34,914 nucleotides of DNA. Source: Sulfurospirillum tamanense. GTDB lineage: Bacteria > Campylobacterota > Campylobacteria > Campylobacterales > Campylobacteraceae. Location of the stretch: assembly GCF_016937535.1 (NCBI RefSeq), contig NZ_JAFHKK010000025.1, positions 1 through 34,914 of the forward strand, given 5' to 3'. Position numbers and translations under genes: made by a program. The notes below the pieces were generated by a model. That model worked only from the letters and a program-made list of their open reading frames with translations, was not told the origin of the DNA and did not search any database. Shown one piece after another: positions 16,528 through 24,243 of the stretch (within the stretch, counting starts at the first letter, position 1; each line of letters opens with the position of its first letter).

Positions 16528-18135
16528 ATGCTACGAACTATTCGGGCGAAACTATATGTGTTGCTGGCGCTTCTTGTGATTGGTTTTTCTTTTCTTGGCT
16601 ATGAGATTGTCAAGAGTTCTACTTTTTCTAAAACAGCGCTCACGCGCATGTTGTTATTAGGAGAGATTGAGTACCATGCTGCTACCGCCATGGCAGAGCT
16701 ACGAGGCTACCAAATGTTCCTTTCTCAACAGCGCCTTGATGGCTACAACAATGCGTATCAAAACCTTCAAAAAACCCTTGACCAACTTCTCTCCATTACC
16801 CGCTCCACAGAAAACCAAGAACGTTTGCGCAACCTCAAAAACCTTGCCCAAGCATGGGTTAAGGCCAATGAACCGCGCCTTGGTATTTTGCAAACTCACG
16901 GGCGTCTAACCCAACAAGAGAGTTTCGCACAAACCCATCCTGCCCAACACCAAACCCTCGCACGCCTCACCCAAGAGTCTGCAGTTACCTTTGATGAATT
17001 TATGAAGATCTCCGATGCCTTAGTGGAGCGCATGCGAAACAATAACATTGCAACTATTGAAAAAAATGAGATTTTTCTTGAGGTTGTACTAAGTATCATT
17101 GGGCTAATTTTCGTTATAGCGTTTATTGTTATTTCCCGCTCCATTCAGGCTTCTGTGTCTAAAGCCAAAATGGCCTGTGAGCAGATTCAAGCAACCAAAA
17201 ACCTCAGCACCGTCATTGACACAGGAACAAATGATGAAATCGCCGATGCGATGAGTGCTGTAAACGCCCTTTTGCGCGACCTCTCTAGGGCAATTGATGG
17301 AGCCAAACACACCGCCATTGAAAATGCATCTGTGGCCCAAGAACTCTCCAGCACCTCTTTGAGTATTGGGAAGCGCACCGAAGAGAGTGCTACTCAAATG
17401 GACCAAACCACCCAAGCCACCCAAGCGGTTGCTTCTCTTTTAAAAACCAGCGAAGAAAGCTCTTCTCACTCGGGTCAGCTCATTCAAACCTCTGCTTCTG
17501 AGGTAGATGGAGCAGCTAAAGAAGTTTTGGAAGTCTCAGGCCAGCTTCAACAAGTAGTAGCCCAGCAAAATGAACTTTCTGTGCAACTTGAACAACTTAG
17601 CGCACAAGCAGAAGAAGTTAAGGGAGTGCTCATGGTCATTGCAGATATTGCCGATCAGACCAATCTTTTGGCCCTCAACGCAGCCATTGAAGCCGCGCGC
17701 GCGGGTGATCATGGTCGTGGGTTTGCAGTCGTAGCAGACGAGGTGCGAAAACTGGCTGAACGCACCCAAAAAAGCCTTGATGAGAGCAATGCCACTGTGG
17801 CGGTTATCGTCCAATCCATAAACGGTGCGGTAAGCACAATGCAAAAAAGCGCTAAAGACATTGGGGTTTTAGGAGAAAGAGCTAAAAACACTGAAATCTT
17901 GATGCGACAAAGTGTTGAAGGCATCACGCATGCCAAAACCATTGCACTGCAAACAGTGCAAGACGCCAAAAAAGGTGCAACAGAAACTGCCCAAACCCTT
18001 AAGCGCATTCAAACCCTCAACGAACTCACCTCCACCAATGCTAGGAGCGTTGAAGAGATTGCAGCAGCAGCAGAGCATCTCTCAAAGCTTTCCGAAACCC
18101 TTAGCCATTCGCTCGCTGTTTTTAAAACAGCCTAA
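16528..18135 (+). CDS. Methyl-accepting chemotaxis protein
   Basis: A 535-residue transducer. Helix 1 at about residues 7-27 ([20 protein letters not shown]), a roughly 155-residue periplasmic helical domain of the four-helix-bundle type, helix 2 at about 188-208 ([18 protein letters not shown]), HAMP, and a long cytoplasmic coiled coil. The conserved hairpin tip [21 protein letters not shown] lies near residues 373-393, so it should couple to CheA/CheW. No C-terminal receptor pentapeptide for CheR is present (ends LAVFKTA). The ATG has AAAGGG upstream and its own promoter-like sequence, so it may be transcribed separately from the Lap genes. Its ligand cannot be told from sequence. Position next to the second lapG-like gene suggests, but does not show, a link between surface sensing and adhesion. 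Confidence 0.92.
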   Translation: MLRTIRAKLYVLLALLVIGFSFLGYEIVKSSTFSKTALTRMLLLGEIEYHAATAMAELRGYQMFLSQQRLDGYNNAYQNLQKTLDQLLSITRSTENQERLRNLKNLAQAWVKANEPRLGILQTHGRLTQQESFAQTHPAQHQTLARLTQESAVTFDEFMKISDALVERMRNNNIATIEKNEIFLEVVLSIIGLIFVIAFIVISRSIQASVSKAKMACEQIQATKNLSTVIDTGTNDEIADAMSAVNALLRDLSRAIDGAKHTAIENASVAQELSSTSLSIGKRTEESATQMDQTTQATQAVASLLKTSEESSSHSGQLIQTSASEVDGAAKEVLEVSGQLQQVVAQQNELSVQLEQLSAQAEEVKGVLMVIADIADQTNLLALNAAIEAARAGDHGRGFAVVADEVRKLAERTQKSLDESNATVAVIVQSINGAVSTMQKSAKDIGVLGERAKNTEILMRQSVEGITHAKTIALQTVQDAKKGATETAQTLKRIQTLNELTSTNARSVEEIAAAAEHLSKLSETLSHSLAVFKTA

Positions 18136-18140
18136 TAGAC

Positions 18141-18160
18141 TGCGGGGAGCTTTCCCCGCA
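18141..18160 (+). terminator. Intrinsic terminator after the chemoreceptor gene
   Basis: TGCGGGGA pairs perfectly with TCCCCGCA around the loop GCTT, just after the MCP stop, followed by a pyrimidine-rich tail (CATCTTCTCTT). It closes the Lap/chemoreceptor transcription unit. Confidence 0.75.
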
Positions 18161-18242
18161 CATCTTCTCTTAAAACGCCAGTATCCTTTAAGTCCCATAT
18201 AGGTAAAATGCAAACAATAACTTTTCTTAAAGGAGAACAACT

Positions 18243-18839
18243 ATGTCATTTACATTACCTGAATTACCCTACGCTCCCAATGCTCTTGAACCCCATATCA
18301 GCGCCAACACGCTTGGTTTTCATCACGGAAAACACCATCAAGCCTATGTTACTAATCTGAACAACCTCATCGAAGGTACCGAACTTGCTAGCCAAACTCT
18401 TGAGGAAATCATCCAAGCTGTTGCGGGAGATGCTAGTAAAGCCGGCATCTTCAACAATGCCGCGCAAGTGTGGAACCACACCTTTTACTGGCACTCCATG
18501 AAACCAAACGGCGGTGGCGAGCCCACGGGAGCCATAGCTGCAAAAATCAAAGAGGTATTTGGTGATTTTGAAGCGTTTTTAAAAGAGTTCAAAACCGCAG
18601 GTGCAACACAGTTTGGAAGCGGATGGGCGTGGTTGGTACTTGAAGGCGACACCCTCAAAATCACCAAAACCCCCAATGCAGACACCCCTTTAGCACACGG
18701 ACAAAAAGCCATCCTCACAGTGGACGTGTGGGAACATGCCTACTATCTTGACTACCAAAACAGACGGCCTGATTATTTGGAGACTTTTTTCAAGCACTTG
18801 GTTAACTGGGATTTTGCCAACGCAAACCTCAGCGCCTAA
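18243..18839 (+). CDS. sodB: Superoxide dismutase, iron type
   Basis: A 198-residue cytoplasmic enzyme converting superoxide to oxygen and hydrogen peroxide. Metal ligands are visible as His27 (GFHHGKHH), His79 (VWNHTFYW), Asp161 and His165 (DVWEHAYYLDYQNRR). Gln75 in NNAAQVWNH is the position that marks iron-type rather than manganese-type enzymes. Length matches the family. The ATG has AAAGGAGAA upstream. It stands alone between two terminators, so it is a single-gene unit; a TAAAAT about 35 bases upstream may serve as -10. No Fur box was recognised. Confidence 0.97.
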   Translation: MSFTLPELPYAPNALEPHISANTLGFHHGKHHQAYVTNLNNLIEGTELASQTLEEIIQAVAGDASKAGIFNNAAQVWNHTFYWHSMKPNGGGEPTGAIAAKIKEVFGDFEAFLKEFKTAGATQFGSGWAWLVLEGDTLKITKTPNADTPLAHGQKAILTVDVWEHAYYLDYQNRRPDYLETFFKHLVNWDFANANLSA

Positions 18840-18843
18840 ACAA

Positions 18844-18862
18844 AGCGGGCATTGCGCCCGCT
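18844..18862 (+). terminator. Intrinsic terminator after sodB
   Basis: AGCGGGC (18844-18850) pairs with GCCCGCT (18856-18862) around ATTGC, five bases after the sodB stop. The U-rich tail is replaced by the palindrome TTACATGTAA, which begins at the last base of the stem. It could serve the convergent minus-strand gene only weakly. Confidence 0.65.
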
Positions 18863-18876
18863 TACATGTAAAGGCC

Positions 18877-19086
18877 TTACGCTTTTTTCAAAAACTCTGT
18901 TTTTAACACTACTGTGCTCTTGCCAATGCGGCACTCTACTTCGTTTGCATTGCTTGTAAGACGAATGCCTTTGATGGCTTCACCACGCTTGAGGGTTTTT
19001 GGCATTCCTTTGACTTTTAAATCTTTTACCGTCATTACCGTGTCGCCATCGGCTAAGATATTTCCGTTACTATCACGTGTTTCCAT
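18877..19086 (-). CDS. Short PhnA/YjdM-like protein
   Basis: A 69-residue protein matching the C-terminal domain of PhnA/YjdM-family proteins: DSNGNILADGDTVMTVKDLKVKG, then TLKRGEAIKGIRLT and CRIGKSTVVLKTEFLKK. Full YjdM has about 110 residues with an N-terminal zinc ribbon, which is absent here; such short forms are common. Despite the old name (alkylphosphonate utilisation) the family has no proven role in phosphonate breakdown, and no phn genes are nearby. The ATG has AAAGGAAG upstream, and a TATAAT -10 on the minus strand lies at 19112-19117. It is convergent with sodB and divergent from the diguanylate cyclase. Confidence 0.85.
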   Translation of the reverse strand: METRDSNGNILADGDTVMTVKDLKVKGMPKTLKRGEAIKGIRLTSNANEVECRIGKSTVVLKTEFLKKA

Positions 19087-19111
19087 AAACTTCCTTTAGA
19101 ATAAAGAGGGC

Positions 19112-19117
19112 ATTATA
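19112..19117 (-). promoter_or_regulatory. -10 element of the PhnA/YjdM-like gene
   Basis: Read on the minus strand this is TATAAT, about 26 bases upstream of the gene start at 19086. A TTACATGTAA palindrome lies just upstream of it (19134-19143), near where a -35 or operator would be. Confidence 0.55.
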
Positions 19118-19222
19118 CCAAGTCTTACACCCTTTACATGTAAAGCAATTTTGCCATCTTTTTTTAAAGCAAGGGTATGTTAAAGTTAAACCCGTTGTTG
19201 CAAATCTAACACTGGCAGTGCC

Positions 19223-20404
19223 ATGAACTTCAAAACCTTTGCGTTTTTTGGAATCCCTAAAAATCATCCTCTCTCTCCTGCTCTTCTAGAGCGCGTCAAC
19301 CTAGAGCGTGCTCGCGTTTATTTTGGCAATACCATGGGAAATATTGCCTCTTTGATTGCAGGTACTGTCCTAGCTTCTGGCGTGCTTTATACCCTCGATG
19401 TTTCTATTTTGGTGATTAGTTGCTGGGCTTTGGTGCTTTTTTTTCTTGGCGGACTCGCGTGGAAATATGAAAAAAATGTTCTTGCCAAGGGGTTACATGT
19501 AAACACTATCTACACCCAAGTACCGCTTCGTATTGGTATTGGATTTTTGATTGGTGTTGTGTGGGGGTTGTTTGCTTTTATTGTACCTGCGGATTCATAC
19601 TTGGGGTTTTCTCTCTCTTTTATCGCTATTTCCACGTTGGTGATTATTGGGATGCTGAGCTTTAGTGTTATGCCTGTCCAGTTTTTTACCCACACCTTAG
19701 GGGCGATGCTTCCTTTAATGTGGCGGCTTTTTGATATGTATATCCAAACAAAAGCCTTTTTTTACCTTATCCTTTTGGCCATTGCACTGGTGTGGCAAGT
19801 AGTACTGCTGCTCAAAGCCCGCACCAATTCCATTACCGCCATTCGCGCCATTATCTTGAATGAAAAACTTAAAGACGAAGTTCACCGCTATGCCAAAGCC
19901 CAAGAACACATCGAGTATTTAGCCTACCACGATCACCTCACAGGTGCATGGAATCGCCGTTATTTTGAAGGTTTTTTAGAAGATTTACTATTAAAAGCGG
20001 GACTGAAGAATCAACACGTGGGCATCCTTGTCATCGACATCAATCGCCTCAAACCCCTAAACGACCACTATGGGCACCATTATGGCGACCAACTTCTTGT
20101 TTCTTTTGTCAAACACCTCAAACAACACCTCAAAAAAGAGGCACTTTTGGCCAGAATCGGGGGTGATGAATTTGTTGTTGTGCTCCCGTATGCCAACTCC
20201 TTGGAGGCGCTTTTAGACCAAGGAAAGCGCCTTAAACATGCCCTTAATACGGCGTATTTGATTCACGATATTTCCGTCTCAAGTAGTGCCAGCATAGGGT
20301 ATGCGCTCTTTCCACAAGACGGTCAAGAGATGGATACACTCCTTGCTACTGCTGATGCGCGCATGTATGAGGATAAAAAGGCTTTTAATATTTTTGAAGG
20401 TTGA
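19223..20404 (+). CDS. Membrane-bound diguanylate cyclase (GGDEF)
   Basis: A 393-residue protein with several membrane helices between about residues 38 and 200, a short coiled linker (VHRYAKAQEHIEYLAYHDHLTGAWNRRYF), and a C-terminal GGDEF domain. The active-site motif ARIGGDEF (GGDEF at 313-317) is intact, so it should make c-di-GMP from two GTP. The usual inhibitory RxxD site upstream is KKEA, so product inhibition is probably missing. The membrane part shows no sensor family I recognise. The ATG at 19223 has no good Shine-Dalgarno (CAGTGCC). It could feed the LapD receptor encoded upstream, though it is a separate transcription unit and physical coupling is not shown. Confidence 0.9.
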   Translation: MNFKTFAFFGIPKNHPLSPALLERVNLERARVYFGNTMGNIASLIAGTVLASGVLYTLDVSILVISCWALVLFFLGGLAWKYEKNVLAKGLHVNTIYTQVPLRIGIGFLIGVVWGLFAFIVPADSYLGFSLSFIAISTLVIIGMLSFSVMPVQFFTHTLGAMLPLMWRLFDMYIQTKAFFYLILLAIALVWQVVLLLKARTNSITAIRAIILNEKLKDEVHRYAKAQEHIEYLAYHDHLTGAWNRRYFEGFLEDLLLKAGLKNQHVGILVIDINRLKPLNDHYGHHYGDQLLVSFVKHLKQHLKKEALLARIGGDEFVVVLPYANSLEALLDQGKRLKHALNTAYLIHDISVSSSASIGYALFPQDGQEMDTLLATADARMYEDKKAFNIFEG

Positions 20405-20510
20405 TCGAAGTGTTTCTTGACTAGAATAATTCTCTTCTCTTCCTCAGATACGACGAATTATTTATTTATAAAACTATTACGTGAAAATTATTTTTTTACC
20501 AAAGCATTTA

Positions 20511-20545
20511 AAAAAGTACAAAAAAAGTATCGAAAAATCCATTTT
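20511..20545 (+). promoter_or_regulatory. Composite repeat site A, likely operator for the AraC-type regulator
   Basis: AAAAAGTACAA, twelve unrelated bases, then AAAATCCATTTT. The same two half-elements with exactly the same 12-base gap recur at 21491-21525 before the porin gene, while the gap sequence differs almost entirely. Conserved blocks about two helical turns apart fit the two-helix-turn-helix binding mode of AraC-family proteins. Confidence 0.65.
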
Positions 20546-20557
20546 TTTTCTCATTTC

Positions 20558-20597
20558 TTTTGAGTATAATCACCTTAAACAATAATTATACTCAAAA
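20558..20597. repeat. Perfect 13-bp inverted repeat upstream of the AraC-type gene
   Basis: TTTTGAGTATAAT (20558-20570) and its exact reverse complement (20585-20597) are separated by 14 bases. Each arm contains a TATAAT or ATTATA hexamer, so it could be back-to-back -10 elements or a dimer operator. It sits 80 bases upstream of the regulator start. The remainder of the 273-base gap (20405-20677) is AT-rich without another clear feature. Confidence 0.8.
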
Positions 20598-20677
20598 TCT
20601 AGAGTAGGATATTAATATTATAAGCCACTTTTTCTCTTAATTGACGAAAAATACTTGAATCGTACCAAGGAGGATTC

Positions 20678-21492
20678 ATGACCATGCCAGCATACATCAA
20701 CCCTAGCTATATCCTTAGTAAAGAGATATTTCGTGTGCGTAGAATTGATTTTATCGACCCAGTTCCTTTGCACAAACATGGGTGTTATGAGCTTTTCTTT
20801 GCCCTCAAAGGCGAAGCGCGCTTTTGTATTGATAATGAATCTTACTTCATCAATCAGCCTTGCCTTTTTTTGGTTTACCCCAACCGCGTTCACGGATGGG
20901 GTAAACCATCAAAGACTTACAAGGTTATGTATTAAAGTTTGACGCGACTGCTTTTACTGACCCTTCTTTTCTAAATCGTATCTCAGCCTTTCAAAGTGAC
21001 CTTGTTTTTTTAGAAGACCGCGAAAAAATCATGATGATCCACAATACCTTTAAAGCCCTAGAGGATGAGTATCACACATCTCTTTCCTTTAAAGAACACA
21101 CCATTAACAGCCTTTTACAAATTTTGCTCGTCTACATTCAACGTTGTGTTCCTTCGGCACCAGCCTCGCAAGCTAGCCAAACCCTCATTGCAAAACTCAA
21201 CGAAGCCATTGCACACAACCACTATGCCCTCGCCAAACCCACCTTTTACGCCAAAAAACTCAACACAAGTGTTCGTCTTCTCAATAAAGCAACCAGTGAA
21301 GTGGCCGACCAAAGTCTGGGACAATACATTCGTAACCAAACCCTTCAAGAAGCTAAGCGCCTCCTCTCTTTTGAAACCATGACATGTAATGAAGTTGCTT
21401 ATTGCTTAGGATTCTCAGACCCTGCATATTTTAGTCGCTTCTTCAAACGAGAAGTTGGCGTCGCACCAAAAATTTTTCGCAATGGGTCTTAA
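20678..21492 (+). pseudogene. AraC-family transcriptional regulator, broken by a frameshift
   Basis: The first part (20678-20935) encodes a cupin-like AraC sensor domain (IDPVPLHKHGCYELFFALKGEARF, YPNRVHGWGK) and then runs into a stop. The next frame is open from about 20908 and reads IKDLQGYVLKFDATAFTDPSFLNRI straight into the remainder, ending with the AraC double helix-turn-helix (KLNTSVRLLNKATSEV, then MTCNEVAYCLGFSDPAYFSRFFKREVGVAPKIFR). Adding one base in CC before ATC at about 20905-20908 would restore one continuous protein of about 271 residues, so a single-base deletion (real or a sequencing error) is the simplest cause. An internal ATG at 21031 could give only the DNA-binding half. 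GGAGG precedes the start. It lies directly upstream of the porin it probably controlled. Confidence 0.85.
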
Positions 21493-21525
21493 AAAGTACA
21501 AGTTTTTGTATTTAAAATCCATTTT
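21491..21525 (+). promoter_or_regulatory. Composite repeat site B before the porin gene
   Basis: AAAAAGTACAA (21491-21501) and AAAATCCATTTT (21514-21525), with a 12-base gap exactly as in the site at 20511. It begins at the stop codon of the broken AraC-type gene and lies about 60 bases before the porin ATG, in a suitable place for an activator site. Confidence 0.65.
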
Positions 21526-21584
21526 AAAAAAATTAACTAACTGATAAAATTAATCTTGAAATTATATTTTCAGGAGGAAGTTTT

Positions 21585-22826
21585 ATGAAAAAGTCTACTG
21601 TCGTACTTCTTAGTACTGTTTTGTGCGCATCACTTGCCAGCGCTAAAGTTCAACATGTTTTCGAACCCGCAAAAGACACATCCGAATTTACCGATGTAGA
21701 GTGGAACTGGAAGGCGGCCCTTTCGTTTTACTATCAAGGGCTAACACAGGACTACACACCTGTAACAGGCACCGAGGAAGAGATTGGAAATGGGCTAATT
21801 CTCCCTAATGCCAATCTTGATATTTACGCTAAAATCATGAGTGGTTTTAATGTCAAATTGCAAACCATGCTTTCTTCTAGCCATCACCCTGAAGCTTATG
21901 TCAAAGGTGGTTACGCGACCATTGACAACCTTGATTTTATTGCTCCAAGGTTTCTTGAGGGTTTAATGGCCAACACTACCATTAAAATCGGGGTTAATGA
22001 CATCAACTTTGGTGATGACCATTACCGCCGTACTGATAATGCTGATGTTATGAGAAACCCTTTTGTGGGCAACTTGGCTGTTGAGTCTTACATGCAAGCC
22101 TTTCATGTAGAAGTATTGCACCGTTTGCCAACACTCAACGCGTTTGTTGTGGGCGGTCTTACTAATGGCAAAGCACAGCCCAATAATGTTGTAAAATCAA
22201 ATGACACCGACGATGCCAAAAATGCCTCTTATGCTCTTTATGGCAAAGTAGGTTTTGACAAGCAGCTCAACGATGCCTTGCGTGTGAGGGTTACTGAGTC
22301 TGTTTACTGGCAAGAAAAAACAGCTCGTGGAGATTTATATTCGGGAGATAAAAGCGGGGATGTTTTTGCCAATATCTTTGGGAAAGCTGCCAAGGATACT
22401 TCACAACAAACATGGAATGCAGTGTCAGGCTATGCTGATATTTTTGCCTCCAAAACAAACTTTTTTGTCAAATACAACGATACAGAATTTTACGGTCTTT
22501 ATGAAATTGTTGATGGCAAAAAAGCCGATGGCAAAAGCATAGATATGAACCATTATGCGTTTGATATTGTACAGCGCTTTGCTAACGACCGGTTTTATTT
22601 AGCAGCTCGTTACGAAAATGCTGTAGTTAAGCATGATGATGCAGTTCGCGACTATGGTGATGCAGAACTTACCCAATATCAACTCACCGCTGGTTGGTTC
22701 TTGTCTAAAAATGCCGTCGCTAAAGCTGAATACATCAAACACGAGCGTAAAAACTTTTCTGATTACGGCGGCAACGGGAAGGCAGAGTTTGATGGCTTTA
22801 TGATTTCAGCAGCCCTTAATTTTTAA
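21585..22826 (+). CDS. Putative outer-membrane porin / beta-barrel protein
   Basis: A 413-residue secreted protein with a classical signal peptide (MKKSTVVLLSTVLCASLASA, cut before KV). The mature part alternates polar and aromatic residues in strand-like segments (NLDIYAKIMSGFNVKLQTML, DRFYLAARYENAV, YQLTAGWFLSKNAVAKAEYIKHERK) and ends in GFMISAALNF, a terminal Phe typical of outer-membrane barrels. I cannot name the substrate. GGAGGAAG gives a strong ribosome binding site. It is followed 17 bases later by a YceI-family gene in the same unit, and is preceded by the broken AraC-type regulator and the shared composite site, so its expression was probably controlled by that regulator. Confidence 0.8.
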   Translation: MKKSTVVLLSTVLCASLASAKVQHVFEPAKDTSEFTDVEWNWKAALSFYYQGLTQDYTPVTGTEEEIGNGLILPNANLDIYAKIMSGFNVKLQTMLSSSHHPEAYVKGGYATIDNLDFIAPRFLEGLMANTTIKIGVNDINFGDDHYRRTDNADVMRNPFVGNLAVESYMQAFHVEVLHRLPTLNAFVVGGLTNGKAQPNNVVKSNDTDDAKNASYALYGKVGFDKQLNDALRVRVTESVYWQEKTARGDLYSGDKSGDVFANIFGKAAKDTSQQTWNAVSGYADIFASKTNFFVKYNDTEFYGLYEIVDGKKADGKSIDMNHYAFDIVQRFANDRFYLAARYENAVVKHDDAVRDYGDAELTQYQLTAGWFLSKNAVAKAEYIKHERKNFSDYGGNGKAEFDGFMISAALNF

Positions 22827-22843
22827 TACCCTCAGGAGAAAGT

Positions 22844-23332
22844 ATGAAAAAATTTATGGTTAATATTTTATTTCTTTCAAGTATGTGTTTTGCACAAAGC
22901 AGTGTTGAAATTCACGGAACTTCAACACTGCACGACTGGAAAATGGTCTCTCAAGCCATCGACGTGGGTGCGTTTGAGAGCGAAGGCGGGGTGATTTCAG
23001 CCCTTGATGTGGGGGTGCAAATTGAAACCCTTAAAAGCGGCGATCCGGGCCTTGATAAAAAAGCCTACGAAGCCCTTAAAATCGACAAAAGCAATGTCAT
23101 CACCTTTTCCCTTAAAGAGCACAACATGGAAAACAAAACCCTCCGCGGTGTTTTTAAAGTGCTCGACATGGAGCGAGAAGAAATCCTTACTCCCGAAGTT
23201 ATCGAAGTAGACCGTGTGGCGGGAAGCTTTGAGGTAAACATGACAGATTTTGGCATCACGCCACCTTCGGTTATGTTTGGCGCCATCAAGTCTGGCGATG
23301 CTGTTACGGTGAAGTACGACATCCAAAAATAG
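22844..23332 (+). CDS. YceI-family periplasmic protein
   Basis: A 162-residue exported protein with signal peptide MKKFMVNILFLSSMCFA. The YceI/lipocalin-like fold is indicated by HGTSTLHDW near the start, the Leu/Asp/Lys stretch LDKKAYEALKIDKSNVITFSL, and VDRVAGSFEVNMTDFGITPPSVMFGAIK near the end. Members bind long-chain isoprenoid-like molecules in a barrel; the ligand here is unknown. It follows the porin by 17 bases with CAGGAGAAAG as ribosome binding site, so the two are co-transcribed and may handle one hydrophobic substrate or envelope stress together. A strong bidirectional terminator follows. Confidence 0.88.
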   Translation: MKKFMVNILFLSSMCFAQSSVEIHGTSTLHDWKMVSQAIDVGAFESEGGVISALDVGVQIETLKSGDPGLDKKAYEALKIDKSNVITFSLKEHNMENKTLRGVFKVLDMEREEILTPEVIEVDRVAGSFEVNMTDFGITPPSVMFGAIKSGDAVTVKYDIQK

Positions 23333-23357
23333 TTGACTTCCACACTCCTTAGAAAAA

Positions 23358-23385
23358 CACCGAGGCTAGGCTAAGAGCCTCGGTG
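23358..23385. terminator. Bidirectional intrinsic terminator
   Basis: CACCGAGGCT pairs perfectly with AGCCTCGGTG around an 8-base loop. A-run upstream (AAAAA) and T-rich sequence downstream (TCCTTTATTT) serve the two convergent genes, YceI-type on plus and dienelactone hydrolase on minus. Confidence 0.85.
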
Positions 23386-23391
23386 ACTCCT

Positions 23392-24126
23392 TTATTTCCC
23401 AAAAACCTCTTTCAAGTACCCACTAAAACGCTCCCACGACTTGCGGTCAGCTTCGGCATGGTAACGGGGTGTGCCAAACACACTAAACGCATGGGGCGCA
23501 CCACTGTACGTGTGCATTTCATGGGAAATGCCTGCACTTTCAAGCTCTTTAGCAAAGGTGGCAAACTCTTCCATACTAATGGCCGTGTCTGCGGTTCCGT
23601 GAAACACAACCACTTCACCCGTGATGCCTTCCACGCTTTGCCCTTGTGGCGTAGCCAACCCTCCATGAAAAGGTACAAAGGCTTTAAGTGGCGCACCTGA
23701 ACGAGCAAAGTCTAATATCACCGTACCGCCAAAACAATAGCCGATGCCTATGGCGTTATCTACATTTGCGCCCACCCGCTTTGCCGCGTCAACACCTGCT
23801 TGTAAAATCGCGCGCATCTTGAGGCGGTCGTTGTACAAATCCCCTGTCAATGCGCGCCGTTTTTCCACCGTGTCGGCGACAACGCCTTTACCAAACATGT
23901 CCACCGCAAAGGTCGCATAACCCATCTCATGCAACATGCTTGCGCGCTTTTTTTCGTACCCATCCAATCCATCCCAATCGTGCACCAACAACACTAAAGG
24001 CGCCGTTTTATGGGGTGAGGTATAGTACCCCTCATACGTCTTGCCCTCTACTTCATACACCACAGGCGCCCCATTGGCAAAGGCCAACACGCCTGCACAA
24101 ATCCATCCTACGATACTTCGGGTCAT
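23392..24126 (-). CDS. Dienelactone hydrolase family protein, exported
   Basis: A 244-residue alpha/beta hydrolase with N-terminal signal peptide (MTRSIVGWICAGVLAFANGA). The Cys-His-Asp triad of the dienelactone hydrolase family is visible: Cys131 in GYCFGG, Asp180 in FHGTADTAIS and His212 in GAPHAFS; the HDWDGLDGYEKKRA stretch near residue 50 is also typical. It should hydrolyse an ester or lactone in the periplasm; the natural substrate is unknown and no catechol pathway genes are nearby. AAAGGAGCGACC precedes the ATG. It appears to be a single-gene unit with a T-rich terminator shared with the YceI-type gene. Confidence 0.9.
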   Translation of the reverse strand: MTRSIVGWICAGVLAFANGAPVVYEVEGKTYEGYYTSPHKTAPLVLLVHDWDGLDGYEKKRASMLHEMGYATFAVDMFGKGVVADTVEKRRALTGDLYNDRLKMRAILQAGVDAAKRVGANVDNAIGIGYCFGGTVILDFARSGAPLKAFVPFHGGLATPQGQSVEGITGEVVVFHGTADTAISMEEFATFAKELESAGISHEMHTYSGAPHAFSVFGTPRYHAEADRKSWERFSGYLKEVFGK

Positions 24127-24243
24127 GGTCGCTCCTTTAAAATTAACGTGGTATTTTACGTCAATCTTAACCCTCCTTGACCAAAACCCTCTTAAATCTT
24201 TTGGGCTAGTCTTAAAAAGTAATACGCCCTTAACACGTCCTTG

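Noticed and set aside
20890-20940. Programmed frameshift in the AraC-type gene
   Set aside because: No slippery heptamer or downstream structure was seen, and AraC regulators are not known to use one; a simple deletion is more likely.
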